Notes under the pieces: generated by a model
Database searches by the model: none
The model's input: only the letters and a program-made list of their open reading frames with translations
What the model was told of the DNA's origin: nothing
NCBI GenBank assembly: GCA_016791115.1
Contig: JAEUNL010000064.1
Coordinates: forward strand, 124,001-188,000
From: Rhodocyclaceae bacterium
GTDB lineage: Bacteria; Pseudomonadota; Gammaproteobacteria; Burkholderiales; Rhodocyclaceae
Reading direction: 5' to 3'
Length of the DNA: 64,000 bases
Translations under genes and position numbers: made by a program
Shown: one piece after another, positions 1-11,742 of the stretch
Numbering within the stretch: position 1 is the stretch's first letter
Layout of the letters: each line of letters begins with the position of its first letter

Positions 1-2
1 CC

Positions 3-554
3 GCCTACTTCGAGGCGCAGGACGCGAACGCCGCAGACCTTGCCAAACGCGTGAATCGGAACATCGCCGCCGGTCTGGAGACCGCCAGAGCACACGCCAG
101 TGTCAAGGCGAAAAGCGGCAACACCTCGACCTGGCCGGTCTATGGCAAGAACGCCCGCAACATCGAGGCCTGGCGCATGCGCAGCGAGATCCTGCTGGAG
201 ACGCGCGACATGGCGGCGCTGTCGGAGCTGCTCGGCAAGCTGCAGGCCACGCTCTCTGTCGGCCAGATCACGCTGCAGCCCGCGCCAGAGACGCGCAAGA
301 AGGCCGAGGACGAAGCCACGCTCGACGCCATTGCCGCATTCCAGGCGCGCGCGGCACTGATCGCCAAGGCGGCGGGCAAGACCCATCGCGTCCGGCAGAT
401 GTCGATCAACACCGGCGGGGGCCGCCCGGTCTACCCGATGGCACGCGCCGCGCCAATGTCGATGGCAGCGGACGCGGCGCCGATGCCGGTCGAGGTAGGC
501 GACAGCGCCATCACGGTCAGCGTCACCGGTCAGATAGAATTACCGATCGATTGA
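3..554 (+). CDS. SIMPL-domain (DUF541) protein, 3' part only
   Basis: The reading frame is open from the first bases of the window, so the true start lies upstream and only about 183 C-terminal residues are seen. The end of the protein has the pattern usual for the SIMPL/DUF541 family (YggE-like): a long helical segment, then 'MSINTGGG', a short Pro/Met/Ala-rich loop, and a final beta strand ending 'ITVSVTGQIELP'. Family members are periplasmic or envelope proteins linked to oxidative stress or to trimeric ring assemblies; their biochemical role is poorly defined. The next gene starts 43 bases later on the same strand. The family call is fairly sure; the function is unknown. Confidence 0.75.
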   Translation, partial: AYFEAQDANAADLAKRVNRNIAAGLETARAHASVKAKSGNTSTWPVYGKNARNIEAWRMRSEILLETRDMAALSELLGKLQATLSVGQITLQPAPETRKKAEDEATLDAIAAFQARAALIAKAAGKTHRVRQMSINTGGGRPVYPMARAAPMSMAADAAPMPVEVGDSAITVSVTGQIELPID

Positions 555-597
555 CGCCGAGGGGGACGCCCGGCGGCGTCATGCCCCGGGAGCCTCG

Positions 598-1074
598 ATG
601 AACGCTTTGACGCGCGCCGCCGGGCAGGCGGCGCGATGCGCCACGCTGACTGCCGCTTCGCTCGCCGTACTGCTGGCCGGATGCGGCTCGATCGGCACAC
701 AGAAATCCGCGTCACCGCCGCCGCAGCCCACGCCGCCGGCCGGCCCGCTGGCGCCGGTCCCGCAGGTTGTGCCGCCCTCGCCGTCATCACCGCCGCCCAC
801 GCCGAAGCAGATGGTCGACCAGTACATCCGCTATCGCTGCGAAAACGGTTTCGACTTCGCCGTCACCTATCAGGGCAATGGCACCCGCGCGCTGGTCGAG
901 CGCAGCGGCTACAGCGACCTGCTGCGGCTCACCGCGGCGGCGTCGGGCGCGAAGTATTCCGACGGCAAGCTGACGCTGCACGCCAAGGGCGACGGCGCGG
1001 TAATCGAACTGCCCGGCGGGCCCACCTATCGACAATGCCGCAGCCTGCCGGCAAAAGCAGCGCCGAAGAAATGA
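598..1074 (+). CDS. Lipoprotein with MliC-like C-type lysozyme inhibitor domain
   Basis: This 158-residue protein starts with a lipoprotein signal; the lipobox LLAGC puts the lipidated cysteine near residue 29. A proline-rich linker of about 25 residues follows. The C-terminal 75 residues match the MliC fold: a 'YRCENG' opening, strands around 'FAVTYQGNGTRALV', and a closing cysteine in 'YRQCR' that could form the conserved disulfide. MliC/PliC proteins inhibit C-type lysozyme at the outer membrane and periplasm. A GGGAG ribosome site sits about seven bases before the ATG. The stop overlaps the dtd start as ATGA, so the two are probably co-translated. The lysozyme-inhibitor role is inferred from the family. 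Confidence 0.8.
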   Translation: MNALTRAAGQAARCATLTAASLAVLLAGCGSIGTQKSASPPPQPTPPAGPLAPVPQVVPPSPSSPPPTPKQMVDQYIRYRCENGFDFAVTYQGNGTRALVERSGYSDLLRLTAAASGAKYSDGKLTLHAKGDGAVIELPGGPTYRQCRSLPAKAAPKK

Positions 1075-1508
1075 TCGCCCTGATCCAGCGCGTGACCGAG
1101 GCCAGCGTGCGCGTCGACGGCGAGGTCGTCGGGCACATCGGCGGCGGGTTGCTCGCGCTGATCGGCGTCGAGCGCGACGACGGCGAAGACAACGCGGTGC
1201 GCCTGACCGAGCGCATGCTCGGCTACCGCGTCTTTGCCGACGATGCCGGCCGCATGAACCGCTCGCTGCTCGACACCGGCGGCGGCCTCCTGCTGGTGCC
1301 GCAGTTCACGCTGGCCGCCGACACGCGCAAGGGCACCCGCGCCAGTTTCTCGTCGGCGGCCGAACCGGCGCGCGCGCGCGAACTGTTCGAGCACATGGTC
1401 GCCCTCGCCCGCACGCGCTGCACCCTCGTGCAGACCGGCGTGTTCGGCGCCGACATGGCAGTGGCGCTGGTCAATCATGGCCCGGTCACCTTCCGGCTCG
1501 ATGCCTGA
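1071..1508 (+). CDS. dtd: D-aminoacyl-tRNA deacylase
   Basis: A complete 145-residue Dtd, the usual length. The enzyme hydrolyses D-amino acids from mischarged tRNA in the cytosol. Visible family features are the N-terminal 'MIALIQRV' strand, the active-site strand 'PQFTLAADTRKGTR' (SQFTL in most homologues, with Pro replacing Ser here) and the C-terminal cross-subunit 'NHGPVT' motif holding the Gly-cisPro pair that rejects L-aminoacyl-tRNA. The ATG overlaps the stop of the MliC-like gene by four bases, and the 3' end overlaps the start of the NlpC/P60 gene by eight, so these three genes form one translationally coupled unit. A longer in-frame opening from 636 is only antisense-like extension. 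Confidence 0.95.
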   Translation: MIALIQRVTEASVRVDGEVVGHIGGGLLALIGVERDDGEDNAVRLTERMLGYRVFADDAGRMNRSLLDTGGGLLLVPQFTLAADTRKGTRASFSSAAEPARARELFEHMVALARTRCTLVQTGVFGADMAVALVNHGPVTFRLDA

Positions 1509-2043
1509 GCGCCGGCCCGCCGGGCACCAGCGCCTGCGCATCGGCCGCGCCGCGCTCGTCGGCCTGGCCGCGCTCGGACTCCTGCTCGCCGGTTGCGCCA
1601 CCCGTCCGCCCGCGCCGCCCGAATCGGGCGGCATGGCTGCCGAACGCGCCCGCATCGAACGCGCGCGCGCCCACGAGATCGTGCTGCACGCACTCGCCTT
1701 GATCGACACCGGCTACGTATTCGGCGGGCGCAATCCGGAAGCCGGCCTCGACTGCAGCGGCATGGTGGCCTACGTCTACGAACAGGCTGCCGGCCTGCGC
1801 CTTCCGCACAACGCGGCGCAGATCGCGCGCCTCGCACAACCGGTATCGCGCGAGCGCCTCGGCCCCGGCGATCTGGTGTTCTTCAACACACGCGGCTTTT
1901 CCGCCTCGCATGTCGGCATCTACCTCGGCGACGGGCGTTTCGTGCACGCGCCTTCGTCGAAAGGCCGCGTGCGCATCGAGAGCATGGACAACCGCTACTT
2001 TGCCGCCCGTTTCGAAGGCGGACGCACGCTGTTCGTCGACTGA
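1501..2043 (+). CDS. NlpC/P60 family cell-wall hydrolase, lipoprotein
   Basis: A 180-residue putative peptidoglycan endopeptidase. A signal sequence ends in a lipobox (LLLAGC), so the protein is probably outer-membrane anchored and faces the periplasm. The NlpC/P60 domain fills the second half: the catalytic Cys in 'LDCSGMV', the catalytic His in 'ASHVGIYLG', and the third polar position as His in 'FVHAPS'. Family enzymes cut gamma-D-Glu to diamino acid bonds in stem peptides. The ATG at 1501 was chosen because it gives a normal lipoprotein leader and overlaps dtd by only eight bases; an ATG at 1477 would extend farther into dtd. Confidence 0.9.
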   Translation: MPERRPAGHQRLRIGRAALVGLAALGLLLAGCATRPPAPPESGGMAAERARIERARAHEIVLHALALIDTGYVFGGRNPEAGLDCSGMVAYVYEQAAGLRLPHNAAQIARLAQPVSRERLGPGDLVFFNTRGFSASHVGIYLGDGRFVHAPSSKGRVRIESMDNRYFAARFEGGRTLFVD

Positions 2044-2252
2044 GCACCGGCCTGTGACGCGCATGGGCAGGCGCTCCCAGGCATGGCACCCCGCACAGCG
2101 CCGATCCACACGCCTCGCCGGCCTGGCATGTCCGGGAACGAGACTGCGCGCGCCTCGCAGGCCATCGCTCCCCGGAAACGTTGCCGCGCATCTCGGCGGC
2201 CCGATCGCGCTACATTGCCGTCACGCCGTCAGCCCGCCCGCCTGGAGACCCG

Positions 2253-3014
2253 ATGAAACTCGAATGCTATGCCGTGACGCCCGAACCGCCGGCACTGGTG
2301 CCGGCGCGGCCGGCGCGCAACTGGATGGACGCCAGCCCGCAGCGCTTCGCCTACCGCTGCCTGCCGCTCAACATCGCCAATGGCTACGGCTGGGAACTGC
2401 TCTCGCCGTGCAGCTTCGCGATCCGCTGGAACGGCGGCCCGGCCGCCGGCGACATCCACTTCGCCGCGCTCGACGGCTACCCGCATCTGTCGCACTTTGC
2501 GGTGTCGCACTTCAACCAGGGCATCGTCACCTTCCATACTGGCTACCTGTTCCGCACCGCGCCCGGCTGGGACATGCTCGCCACCGGCCCGCTGAACGAA
2601 CCCAAGGACGGCATCGCCGCGCTCTCGGGCATCGTCGAGACCGACTGGCTGCCCTTCCCCTTCACCATGAACTGGCAACTCACGCGGCAGGGCGAGGTGC
2701 GCTTCGAGAAGGGCGAGCCGTTCTGCCTGATCGTGCCGGTGCAGCGCGGTGCGCTCGAACCGATCCAGCCGGAGATCCGCGACCTCGCCGACAACCCCGC
2801 GCTCGCCGCCGAATGCGAAGCCTGGAAACAGAGCCGCGCGACGTTCATCGACAAGCTGCAACAGCGCGACGAGGAAACCATGAAGCAGGCCTGGCAGCGC
2901 TTCTACTTCAAGGGCGAAACCGCAACCGGCGACAGCGGCGCGACGGATCACAGCAGCCGGATGCGGCTGGCGGTGCCGACAGACCGGAGGACAAGACACA
3001 CCGGGAGCAAGTGA
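2253..3014 (+). CDS. DUF6065 family protein
   Basis: A 253-residue protein with no signal peptide and no membrane segment. It has the conserved look of DUF6065: 'NWMD' near residue 23, 'CLPLNIANGYGWE' shortly after, a central 'GIVTFHTGYLFRT' segment, and 'FTMNWQLTR'. The family has no assigned function; homologues are often found near oxygenase or secondary-metabolism genes. The C-terminal 30 residues are low in complexity and probably disordered. The start at 2253 has a GGAGA ribosome site; an alternative ATG at 2181 would add 24 residues that do not look like the family. The gene converges with the oxidoreductase on the other strand, with 63 bases between stops. Confidence 0.75.
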   Translation: MKLECYAVTPEPPALVPARPARNWMDASPQRFAYRCLPLNIANGYGWELLSPCSFAIRWNGGPAAGDIHFAALDGYPHLSHFAVSHFNQGIVTFHTGYLFRTAPGWDMLATGPLNEPKDGIAALSGIVETDWLPFPFTMNWQLTRQGEVRFEKGEPFCLIVPVQRGALEPIQPEIRDLADNPALAAECEAWKQSRATFIDKLQQRDEETMKQAWQRFYFKGETATGDSGATDHSSRMRLAVPTDRRTRHTGSK

Positions 3015-3077
3015 TTGGCGAGCGGCCACCAGGCGCCGACGCGCAGAAATCCTGGAGCAACAAAACCATGCCGAGTC

Positions 3078-4427
3078 TCAGGCAAACGCCACTTCCATCT
3101 CCCGCCTCACCCGCACCGCGAGCGCAGTCGCGTCGATGTCCACATCCGCCCAGCCCACTGGCTGCCCGGCGGCGACCGGTTTGACCAGCCTGACGTGGTG
3201 CGCGAGGCCGATCGGCAGGCCGCCGGCGGCGAGCGATTCGGCGGCGGGCATCAGCTTGCCGTAGACGGTGTAGCCGCCCTCGCCGTCCAGCGTTTCGCCA
3301 GCCTCGAGGTCGCGCTTGGCGGTGGCGACGACATCGCCGCGCCAGCCGGTGGCGGCCCCCGTGGCTTCGCGGCGCAGGCCGACCGAGGCGACACTGATGC
3401 CAAGTTCCAGGCCGATCAGGTGCGAGGGTTTGTACATCGCGGCGTAGCGTCCCGAGGGATCGGTGACGATGCCGTATTCTTTGAAGCAGCGCTCGACGTA
3501 GGCGCGGTCGGCATTCCCGGCGGCGCGGAAGGTGACATACACGCCCCAGCGCAGGTCGCGGAACACCGGGCGGCCGTCGCGCTCGACGCTGGAGATCACC
3601 TCAACCTGGCCGGCGTGGTCGAGCTGGCCGCCTTCGGCGCACGGCTTCAGCAGGCGCGCCAGGTCATCGACACCACAGGCCGGAAACAACAGGCCCGATG
3701 ACGCAGGCGTGAGGCCGGTGGCATTGGCCACGGCGGCCATCTCGATCGCGCTCTTGGTGCCGTCGAGGAAAGAGTTGAACATCTGCGCATTGAAGTCGCC
3801 CTGCGCCACCATCTCGGGCGTGAAGCCATAGTGGCCCCACACGGTGTCGGGCGTCGACTGGTGGTAGCCCGGCAGGTACTTGGTGCCCTTGCCCGCGGCT
3901 ACGACCTCGAAACCGGCCGCGCGCGCCCAGTCGACCTGTTCGCAGATCAGCGCCGGCTGGTCGCCGTAGGCGAGCGAATAGACGATGCCGGCCTGTTCCG
4001 CCTTGCGCGCCAGCAGCGGGCCGGCGAGCGCATCGGCCTCGACGTTGACCATGACAATGTGTTTGCGATGCGCGCAGCAGGCGAGCACGTGCGCGATGCC
4101 GGCCGACGGTGAACCAGTAGCGTCGATCACGATGTCGACCAGCGGGCTTTCGATCAGCGCCATCGCGTCTTCGCAGATGTGCGTGGTGCCGCCGCGTGCG
4201 GCTCGCGCGAAAGTGGGCGCATCGAGCGCCTCGGCCGGCCAGCCGGTGCGCGCACAGGCCTCGCGCGCCCGCGCGGCGGAGAGGTCGGCGATCGCGACGA
4301 GGTGAATGCCCGGGGTAACGCGCGCCTGGGCGAGATACATCGAGCCGAACTTGCCGGCACCGATCAGGCCGACGCGCAGCGGGTTGTTGGCGGCCTGACG
4401 CTGAAGAAGCAGGCGATGCAGATTCAT
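3078..4427 (-). CDS. NAD(P)-dependent oxidoreductase with C-terminal SAF domain
   Basis: A 449-residue protein. The N-terminal Rossmann fold has the nucleotide-binding glycines in 'VGLIGAGKFGS' (residues about 19-29) and resembles the homoserine-dehydrogenase and Gfo/Idh/MocA NAD-binding domain. The middle carries a conserved 'GAGKGTKYLPGYH'-like stretch, and the last 80 residues have the SAF (antifreeze-like) pattern 'DVVATAKRDLEAGETLDGEGGYTVYG' in part, ending in 'VGWADVDID'. Such proteins occur in sugar-acid and polyol catabolic clusters, but no such partner lies here; the neighbour is a prohibitin-like gene 27 bases upstream. A GAAGG ribosome site precedes the ATG. The substrate is unknown. 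Confidence 0.75.
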   Translation of the reverse strand: MNLHRLLLQRQAANNPLRVGLIGAGKFGSMYLAQARVTPGIHLVAIADLSAARAREACARTGWPAEALDAPTFARAARGGTTHICEDAMALIESPLVDIVIDATGSPSAGIAHVLACCAHRKHIVMVNVEADALAGPLLARKAEQAGIVYSLAYGDQPALICEQVDWARAAGFEVVAAGKGTKYLPGYHQSTPDTVWGHYGFTPEMVAQGDFNAQMFNSFLDGTKSAIEMAAVANATGLTPASSGLLFPACGVDDLARLLKPCAEGGQLDHAGQVEVISSVERDGRPVFRDLRWGVYVTFRAAGNADRAYVERCFKEYGIVTDPSGRYAAMYKPSHLIGLELGISVASVGLRREATGAATGWRGDVVATAKRDLEAGETLDGEGGYTVYGKLMPAAESLAAGGLPIGLAHHVRLVKPVAAGQPVGWADVDIDATALAVRVRREMEVAFA

Positions 4428-4454
4428 GGTCGTGCCTTCTACGGTTCAGTGGTT

Positions 4455-5330
4455 TCAATTGCCCTTGGCGGGAATGCTGATCAGCGGCGCCGCACTCATG
4501 TTGGCCGGCACCACCACGGTATTGGTATTGCCCTTCTCGGCGAATTTGAGCAGCGCGAGGTTGGCCTCGTGCTGCAGGTATTCGCGCGTCAGGCTGTCGG
4601 CGATGATGCGGTTGGCACGCGCGATGCCTTCGGCCTCGGTGACGCGGATGTCGGCCTCTTTCTTGGCGATCTCTGTCTGGATGGCCATCGCTTCGAGCTT
4701 CTTCTGGTTGGCCACCGCGGCGCGGATCGATTCCTCGATCGACGGATCGGTGACCACCGCGCGGATCACGACCCGCGTCACCTGGAACACGCCGGGATCG
4801 TTGTGCTCGAGTTCCGCCTGCACGCTCTTGCGGATCGCCTCCGCAATGTCGTCGCGCTTGGTGTGCATGACCAGCGAATCGACACGCGCCACTTCCTCGT
4901 AGGCGGCATTGCGCACCAGCCGCACCACCAGCCCCTGCGCCGGCAGCCAGATGCCGCTGCCTTCGTCGCGCGCCGACTGGTTGGCATACTTGGACTGCAA
5001 TTCGGCGATCTTCTCCGCCTCGGCGCGGTAGTAGATGCTGATGTCCATGTCCTTGAGGCTCAGGTTGTCCCTGGCCTTGGGCGTCAGATCCTGCACGTCG
5101 ATGGCGATCTCCTTGGCGGTGAATTCGCGCACCGTCGAGATGAAAGGCCATTTCACGTATACGCCGGGCGTCACTTCGTCCGACGAAATCACGCCCAGCG
5201 TGGTGCGCACGCCGACGTTGCCCGAGCCGATGGTGCCCGCCACGCCCGCAAACGCGACGGCAAGCACGATGAGCACCAGTGCAGCACCGCCGAAGCGCGT
5301 CAGGATGTTTTTCAGCATGGCAATGTCCAT
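4455..5330 (-). CDS. Prohibitin/SPFH-family membrane protein
   Basis: A 291-residue SPFH-domain protein. One transmembrane helix sits near residues 10-32 (a run of Val/Leu/Ala before 'GSGNVGV'), followed by the band-7/prohibitin domain with 'PGVYVKWPF', a charged region, and a long helical stretch 'QTEIAKKEADIRVTEAEG' typical of the coiled coil before the C terminus. Bacterial prohibitin-like proteins form large membrane ring scaffolds and often modulate FtsH or lipid domains. The ATG at 5330 was preferred over an upstream one at 5381 because a GAGG site precedes it and the upstream extension is not family-like. It is probably co-transcribed with the downstream SAF oxidoreductase. Confidence 0.88.
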   Translation of the reverse strand: MDIAMLKNILTRFGGAALVLIVLAVAFAGVAGTIGSGNVGVRTTLGVISSDEVTPGVYVKWPFISTVREFTAKEIAIDVQDLTPKARDNLSLKDMDISIYYRAEAEKIAELQSKYANQSARDEGSGIWLPAQGLVVRLVRNAAYEEVARVDSLVMHTKRDDIAEAIRKSVQAELEHNDPGVFQVTRVVIRAVVTDPSIEESIRAAVANQKKLEAMAIQTEIAKKEADIRVTEAEGIARANRIIADSLTREYLQHEANLALLKFAEKGNTNTVVVPANMSAAPLISIPAKGN

Positions 5331-5543
5331 GGAGTCCTCACGGGCCGCAATGGTAACGGGATTCGGCGGTCTCCAAAGCACGCTGGTGAGCCGAAACCAC
5401 GCCGATTGAACGACGGCGTGTCATCGCCCGGAAACCCGCATCAAATGGCGCATTCCGGACACCCATGCCGCCACGGAAGGCAGGATGCGCCTCACAGGCC
5501 GGCATGGCGTGGAATCCTTCAGGCATGCCCCTTCGCGGGCAGC

Positions 5544-5819
5544 CTACTTCTGTGGAATCTGGACGAAAACCTCGCCCGGCTTGGTGAGGCCGAGTTCGAA
5601 GCGCGCGCGCTCTTCGATCGCCTCGTAGCCGGTCTTGAGGTCGCGCACCTCGGCATCCAGGCCCGCGTTGCGCCGTTCGAGCCGCGTGTTGACTTCCTTC
5701 TGCTGCGTCAACTCGAGATCGGCATTGCGCGCCTGCAGCCAGCCGCCCTTGCCGAACCAGAGCGGCCACTGCAACAGCAGCAGCAGCGCCAGCAGAGCAA
5801 GGGTGGCGGTGCGCTTCAC
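5544..5819 (-). CDS. ftsB: Cell division protein FtsB
   Basis: A 91-residue DivIC/FtsB-family protein, the usual length. A short cytoplasmic start (MKRTA) leads into one hydrophobic helix (about residues 6-22), then a periplasmic coiled coil through 'LTQQKEVNTRLERRNAGL', and a C-terminal segment with 'YEAIEERARFELGLTKPGE' in part, which is the conserved FtsB end. FtsB joins FtsL and FtsQ in the divisome. The start is GTG. Its place directly downstream of enolase (21 bases) is conserved in many beta- and gammaproteobacteria and supports the identification. Confidence 0.93.
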   Translation of the reverse strand: MKRTATLALLALLLLLQWPLWFGKGGWLQARNADLELTQQKEVNTRLERRNAGLDAEVRDLKTGYEAIEERARFELGLTKPGEVFVQIPQK

Positions 5820-5840
5820 GGCGCGCGTGTGGCGACGCGC

Positions 5841-7157
<1,317 letters not shown>

Positions 7158-7447
7158 TCAGGTTTCAAAATCGGCAAACGCCAGCTCGGCAACCTCGTTC
7201 CAGCGCTCGACCACCGGCCGGTGCGCCGGGTGCTCGAAATAGCCGTACAGCGCATCGCGCGAATCGAAGCTCGCGCGCAGTCCGAAATCCCATGCCTCCG
7301 CGTCGTCCGTCTCGTTGGCGCCGAACTCCCAGGCGCGGATCGAGTCGATAGCCTGCGGCAGCATGGCCATGTCGGATTGCAGGCGTGCGACACGCGCATC
7401 GTCCCGCGCGATTCCGGGCTTGAGCCGGAACAGCACGAGATGCGCGA

Positions 7448-7451
<4 letters not shown>
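7158..7451 (-). CDS. Dabb (stress-responsive alpha/beta barrel) protein
   Basis: A 97-residue ferredoxin-like dimeric alpha/beta barrel protein of the Dabb family. The start '[13 protein letters not shown]' and the later '[24 protein letters not shown]' in part are the conserved halves of the fold. Family members range from stress proteins to small cyclases; no catalytic residue set can be named here. Its ATG overlaps the kdsA stop (ATGA), so it is translationally coupled to kdsA and sits between kdsA and eno, a position where most relatives have no gene or a different one. The function is unknown. Confidence 0.85.
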
Positions 7452-10098
<2,647 letters not shown>

Positions 10099-10641
10099 TC
10101 AACGCAGGAAATTCGCGCTGATTTCCTTGAATTCTGCGGTACCAGACTGGTGCAGCCATTCGAACGCCACCATCTCGCGGCTCACCACTTCGATGCCGTG
10201 GCCGCGCATGCGCGCAAGCGCGAGATCCTTGTCCGCCGGCCGGCGCGACGAGACACAATCGGCAACCACGAACACATCCTTCCCCTGGGCGCGAAGTTGC
10301 ATCGCCGTCTGCAGCACGCACACATGCGATTCGATGCCGCACACGACGACCTGACGGCGATCCGCGCCGGGCAGGCGCGGCAGGCATCCGGCAGCAACAC
10401 AGGAAAAATGCAGTTTCTCGCTCACCGCCTCCGCCGCGAGCAAGGCGCGCAGGTCCGGATGCGTATATCCGAGTCCGCGCGGATACTGCTCGGTGGCAGC
10501 AACCGGAATCTCCAGCCGCTGCGCGATGCGCGTGAGCCAGATCGTGTTATTCAGGACGTCCTCCTGCGCGTGCATTGCCGGCAGCAACTTTTCCTGCACA
10601 TCGACCAGCAGCAGGCTCGAACTTGCGCGCTCCATCAGCAT
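10099..10641 (-). CDS. Isochorismatase-fold cysteine hydrolase
   Basis: A 180-residue cytosolic protein of the isochorismatase-like superfamily. The catalytic triad can be placed: Asp in 'LLLVDVQEKL', Lys in 'SEKLHFS' and Cys in 'GIESHVCVLQTA'. The 'ATEQYPRGLG' segment is typical of the YcaC-like hydrolase branch, whose physiological substrates are mostly unknown. The ATG at 10641 is preferred; another ATG lies two codons further in. It sits between the thioesterase gene and pyrG on the same strand and probably belongs with the thioesterase (34 bases apart) rather than with pyrG, which has its own promoter. Confidence 0.85.
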   Translation of the reverse strand: MLMERASSSLLLVDVQEKLLPAMHAQEDVLNNTIWLTRIAQRLEIPVAATEQYPRGLGYTHPDLRALLAAEAVSEKLHFSCVAAGCLPRLPGADRRQVVVCGIESHVCVLQTAMQLRAQGKDVFVVADCVSSRRPADKDLALARMRGHGIEVVSREMVAFEWLHQSGTAEFKEISANFLR

Positions 10642-10675
10642 GGCGTGTCTCCTCGTGTGTTGTGATCGAAGCGGA

Positions 10676-11080
10676 TCAGGCGAGTGCGGCGCGAAGCGCC
10701 TCGGGAAGCGGGGTCGATCTGCCGCTCGCGGCGTCCACCCACACCAGCTTCGCGCTGCCTTCCGCACACAGCGCCTCGCCGCCCTGCACGCGCATCTCGT
10801 ACCAGGTTTCCGCGCTCGACCGCCCCGGCGCACCACCGTAGACGCGGGTCTCGACCACGCCCGGATAGACCACCGGCAGCAGGAAGGTGCAGGCCGCCTT
10901 GACGACCACGATGGCGTGGCTAGCATTGCCCTGCCCCCAGCCGAATCCTTCCAGCCACTCGATGCGCGCCTGCTCCATGTAGCGGAAGAACACGGTGTTG
11001 TTGACGTGCCCCTGGGCATCCATGTCACCCCACCGTATCGGGCAGGTGCTGGTGTGCAGCAGTTTGCGTTCGTGGCTCAA
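10676..11080 (-). CDS. Acyl-CoA thioesterase, 4HBT/hot-dog fold
   Basis: A 134-residue YbgC/FadM-type thioesterase. The hot-dog signature 'IRWGDMDAQGHVNNTVFFRY' contains the catalytic Asp (in 'GDMD') and the conserved 'HVNN' on the long helix. Enzymes of this type hydrolyse acyl-CoA thioesters in the cytosol; the chain-length preference cannot be told. The start is TTG with a GGAG ribosome site six bases upstream; no nearer ATG is family-compatible. It is divergent from the next gene, with about 75 bases between them. Confidence 0.87.
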   Translation of the reverse strand: MSHERKLLHTSTCPIRWGDMDAQGHVNNTVFFRYMEQARIEWLEGFGWGQGNASHAIVVVKAACTFLLPVVYPGVVETRVYGGAPGRSSAETWYEMRVQGGEALCAEGSAKLVWVDAASGRSTPLPEALRAALA

Positions 11081-11110
11081 GGTGCGCTCCGTTTCATCCG
11101 CGTCGGGAAT

Positions 11111-11116
11111 TATAAT
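11111..11116 (+). promoter_or_regulatory. Possible -10 box (TATAAT) before the 11158 gene
   Basis: A perfect TATAAT lies 41 bases upstream of the likely start at 11158, rare by chance in this GC-rich sequence. No good -35 hexamer is seen 16-18 bases upstream, so this is a weak call. Confidence 0.35.
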
Positions 11117-11157
11117 CCGCGCGCCACGGCATCCCGTCTCGCCGCCACGGAGTGCGC

Positions 11158-11742
11158 TTGAAGCGACTTCTTCTCATCGTTGCGCTGGTCTTCCTTGCCG
11201 GCTGGCTGTGGAGCCATCGCGAGCGCTCGCATCCGCCCGGCGTGATCGCCGAAGCCGAGCCCGTCCAGAGTCCGGTAGACAACCCGTCCGCGCTGGAACG
11301 CAACGGCTACCGAATCAAGCCGCTGCATCGCTTCGACATCGAAGCGCGCGTGCTTTCGGCGTCGACTTACCGGCTCGACCGTGAAGCCGACCTCGCGCCC
11401 GTAGACCTCGCGCTCGGCTGGGGCCGCATGTCCGACAGCGCGGTCATCGACAAGCTGTCGATCTCGCAGACCGGGCGATTCTATTTCTGGCGCACCGACG
11501 CGTTCCCCATCCCGCGCCGGGAAATCGAAACCCACAGCGCCAACATGCACATGATTCCGTCGTCCGCGTCGATCGAAAGCCGGCTCAAGGGCGTCTCGCG
11601 CGGACAGATCGTGCGCATCTCGGGCTACTTGGTCGAAGCGAGCGCGAGCGACGGCTGGAAGTGGCGTTCGTCGCTGACGCGCGACGATACCGGCCAGGGC
11701 GCGTGCGAACTGATCTGGGTGGAAGATCTCTCGATAAGATGA
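11158..11742 (+). CDS. Conserved hypothetical membrane-anchored protein
   Basis: A 194-residue protein that I do not recognise beyond 'conserved hypothetical'. It has one N-terminal hydrophobic helix (about residues 5-18, 'LLLIVALVFLAGWLW') that is either a signal anchor or uncleaved leader, then a soluble part of about 165 residues outside the cytoplasm, rich in beta-type pattern, with 'LALGWGRMSD', 'FYFWRTDAFPIP' and a final 'CELIWVEDL'. The start is uncertain: a TTG at 11158 has a GGAG site at good spacing (five bases), whereas an in-frame GTG at 11152 has no ribosome site. It converges with the DUF1631 gene with no gap. Confidence 0.75.
   Translation: MKRLLLIVALVFLAGWLWSHRERSHPPGVIAEAEPVQSPVDNPSALERNGYRIKPLHRFDIEARVLSASTYRLDREADLAPVDLALGWGRMSDSAVIDKLSISQTGRFYFWRTDAFPIPRREIETHSANMHMIPSSASIESRLKGVSRGQIVRISGYLVEASASDGWKWRSSLTRDDTGQGACELIWVEDLSIR

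Noticed and set aside
1910-3184. A 424-codon plus-strand frame overlapping the NlpC and DUF6065 genes
   Set aside because: It is the out-of-frame shadow of both genes with biased Arg/Pro composition.
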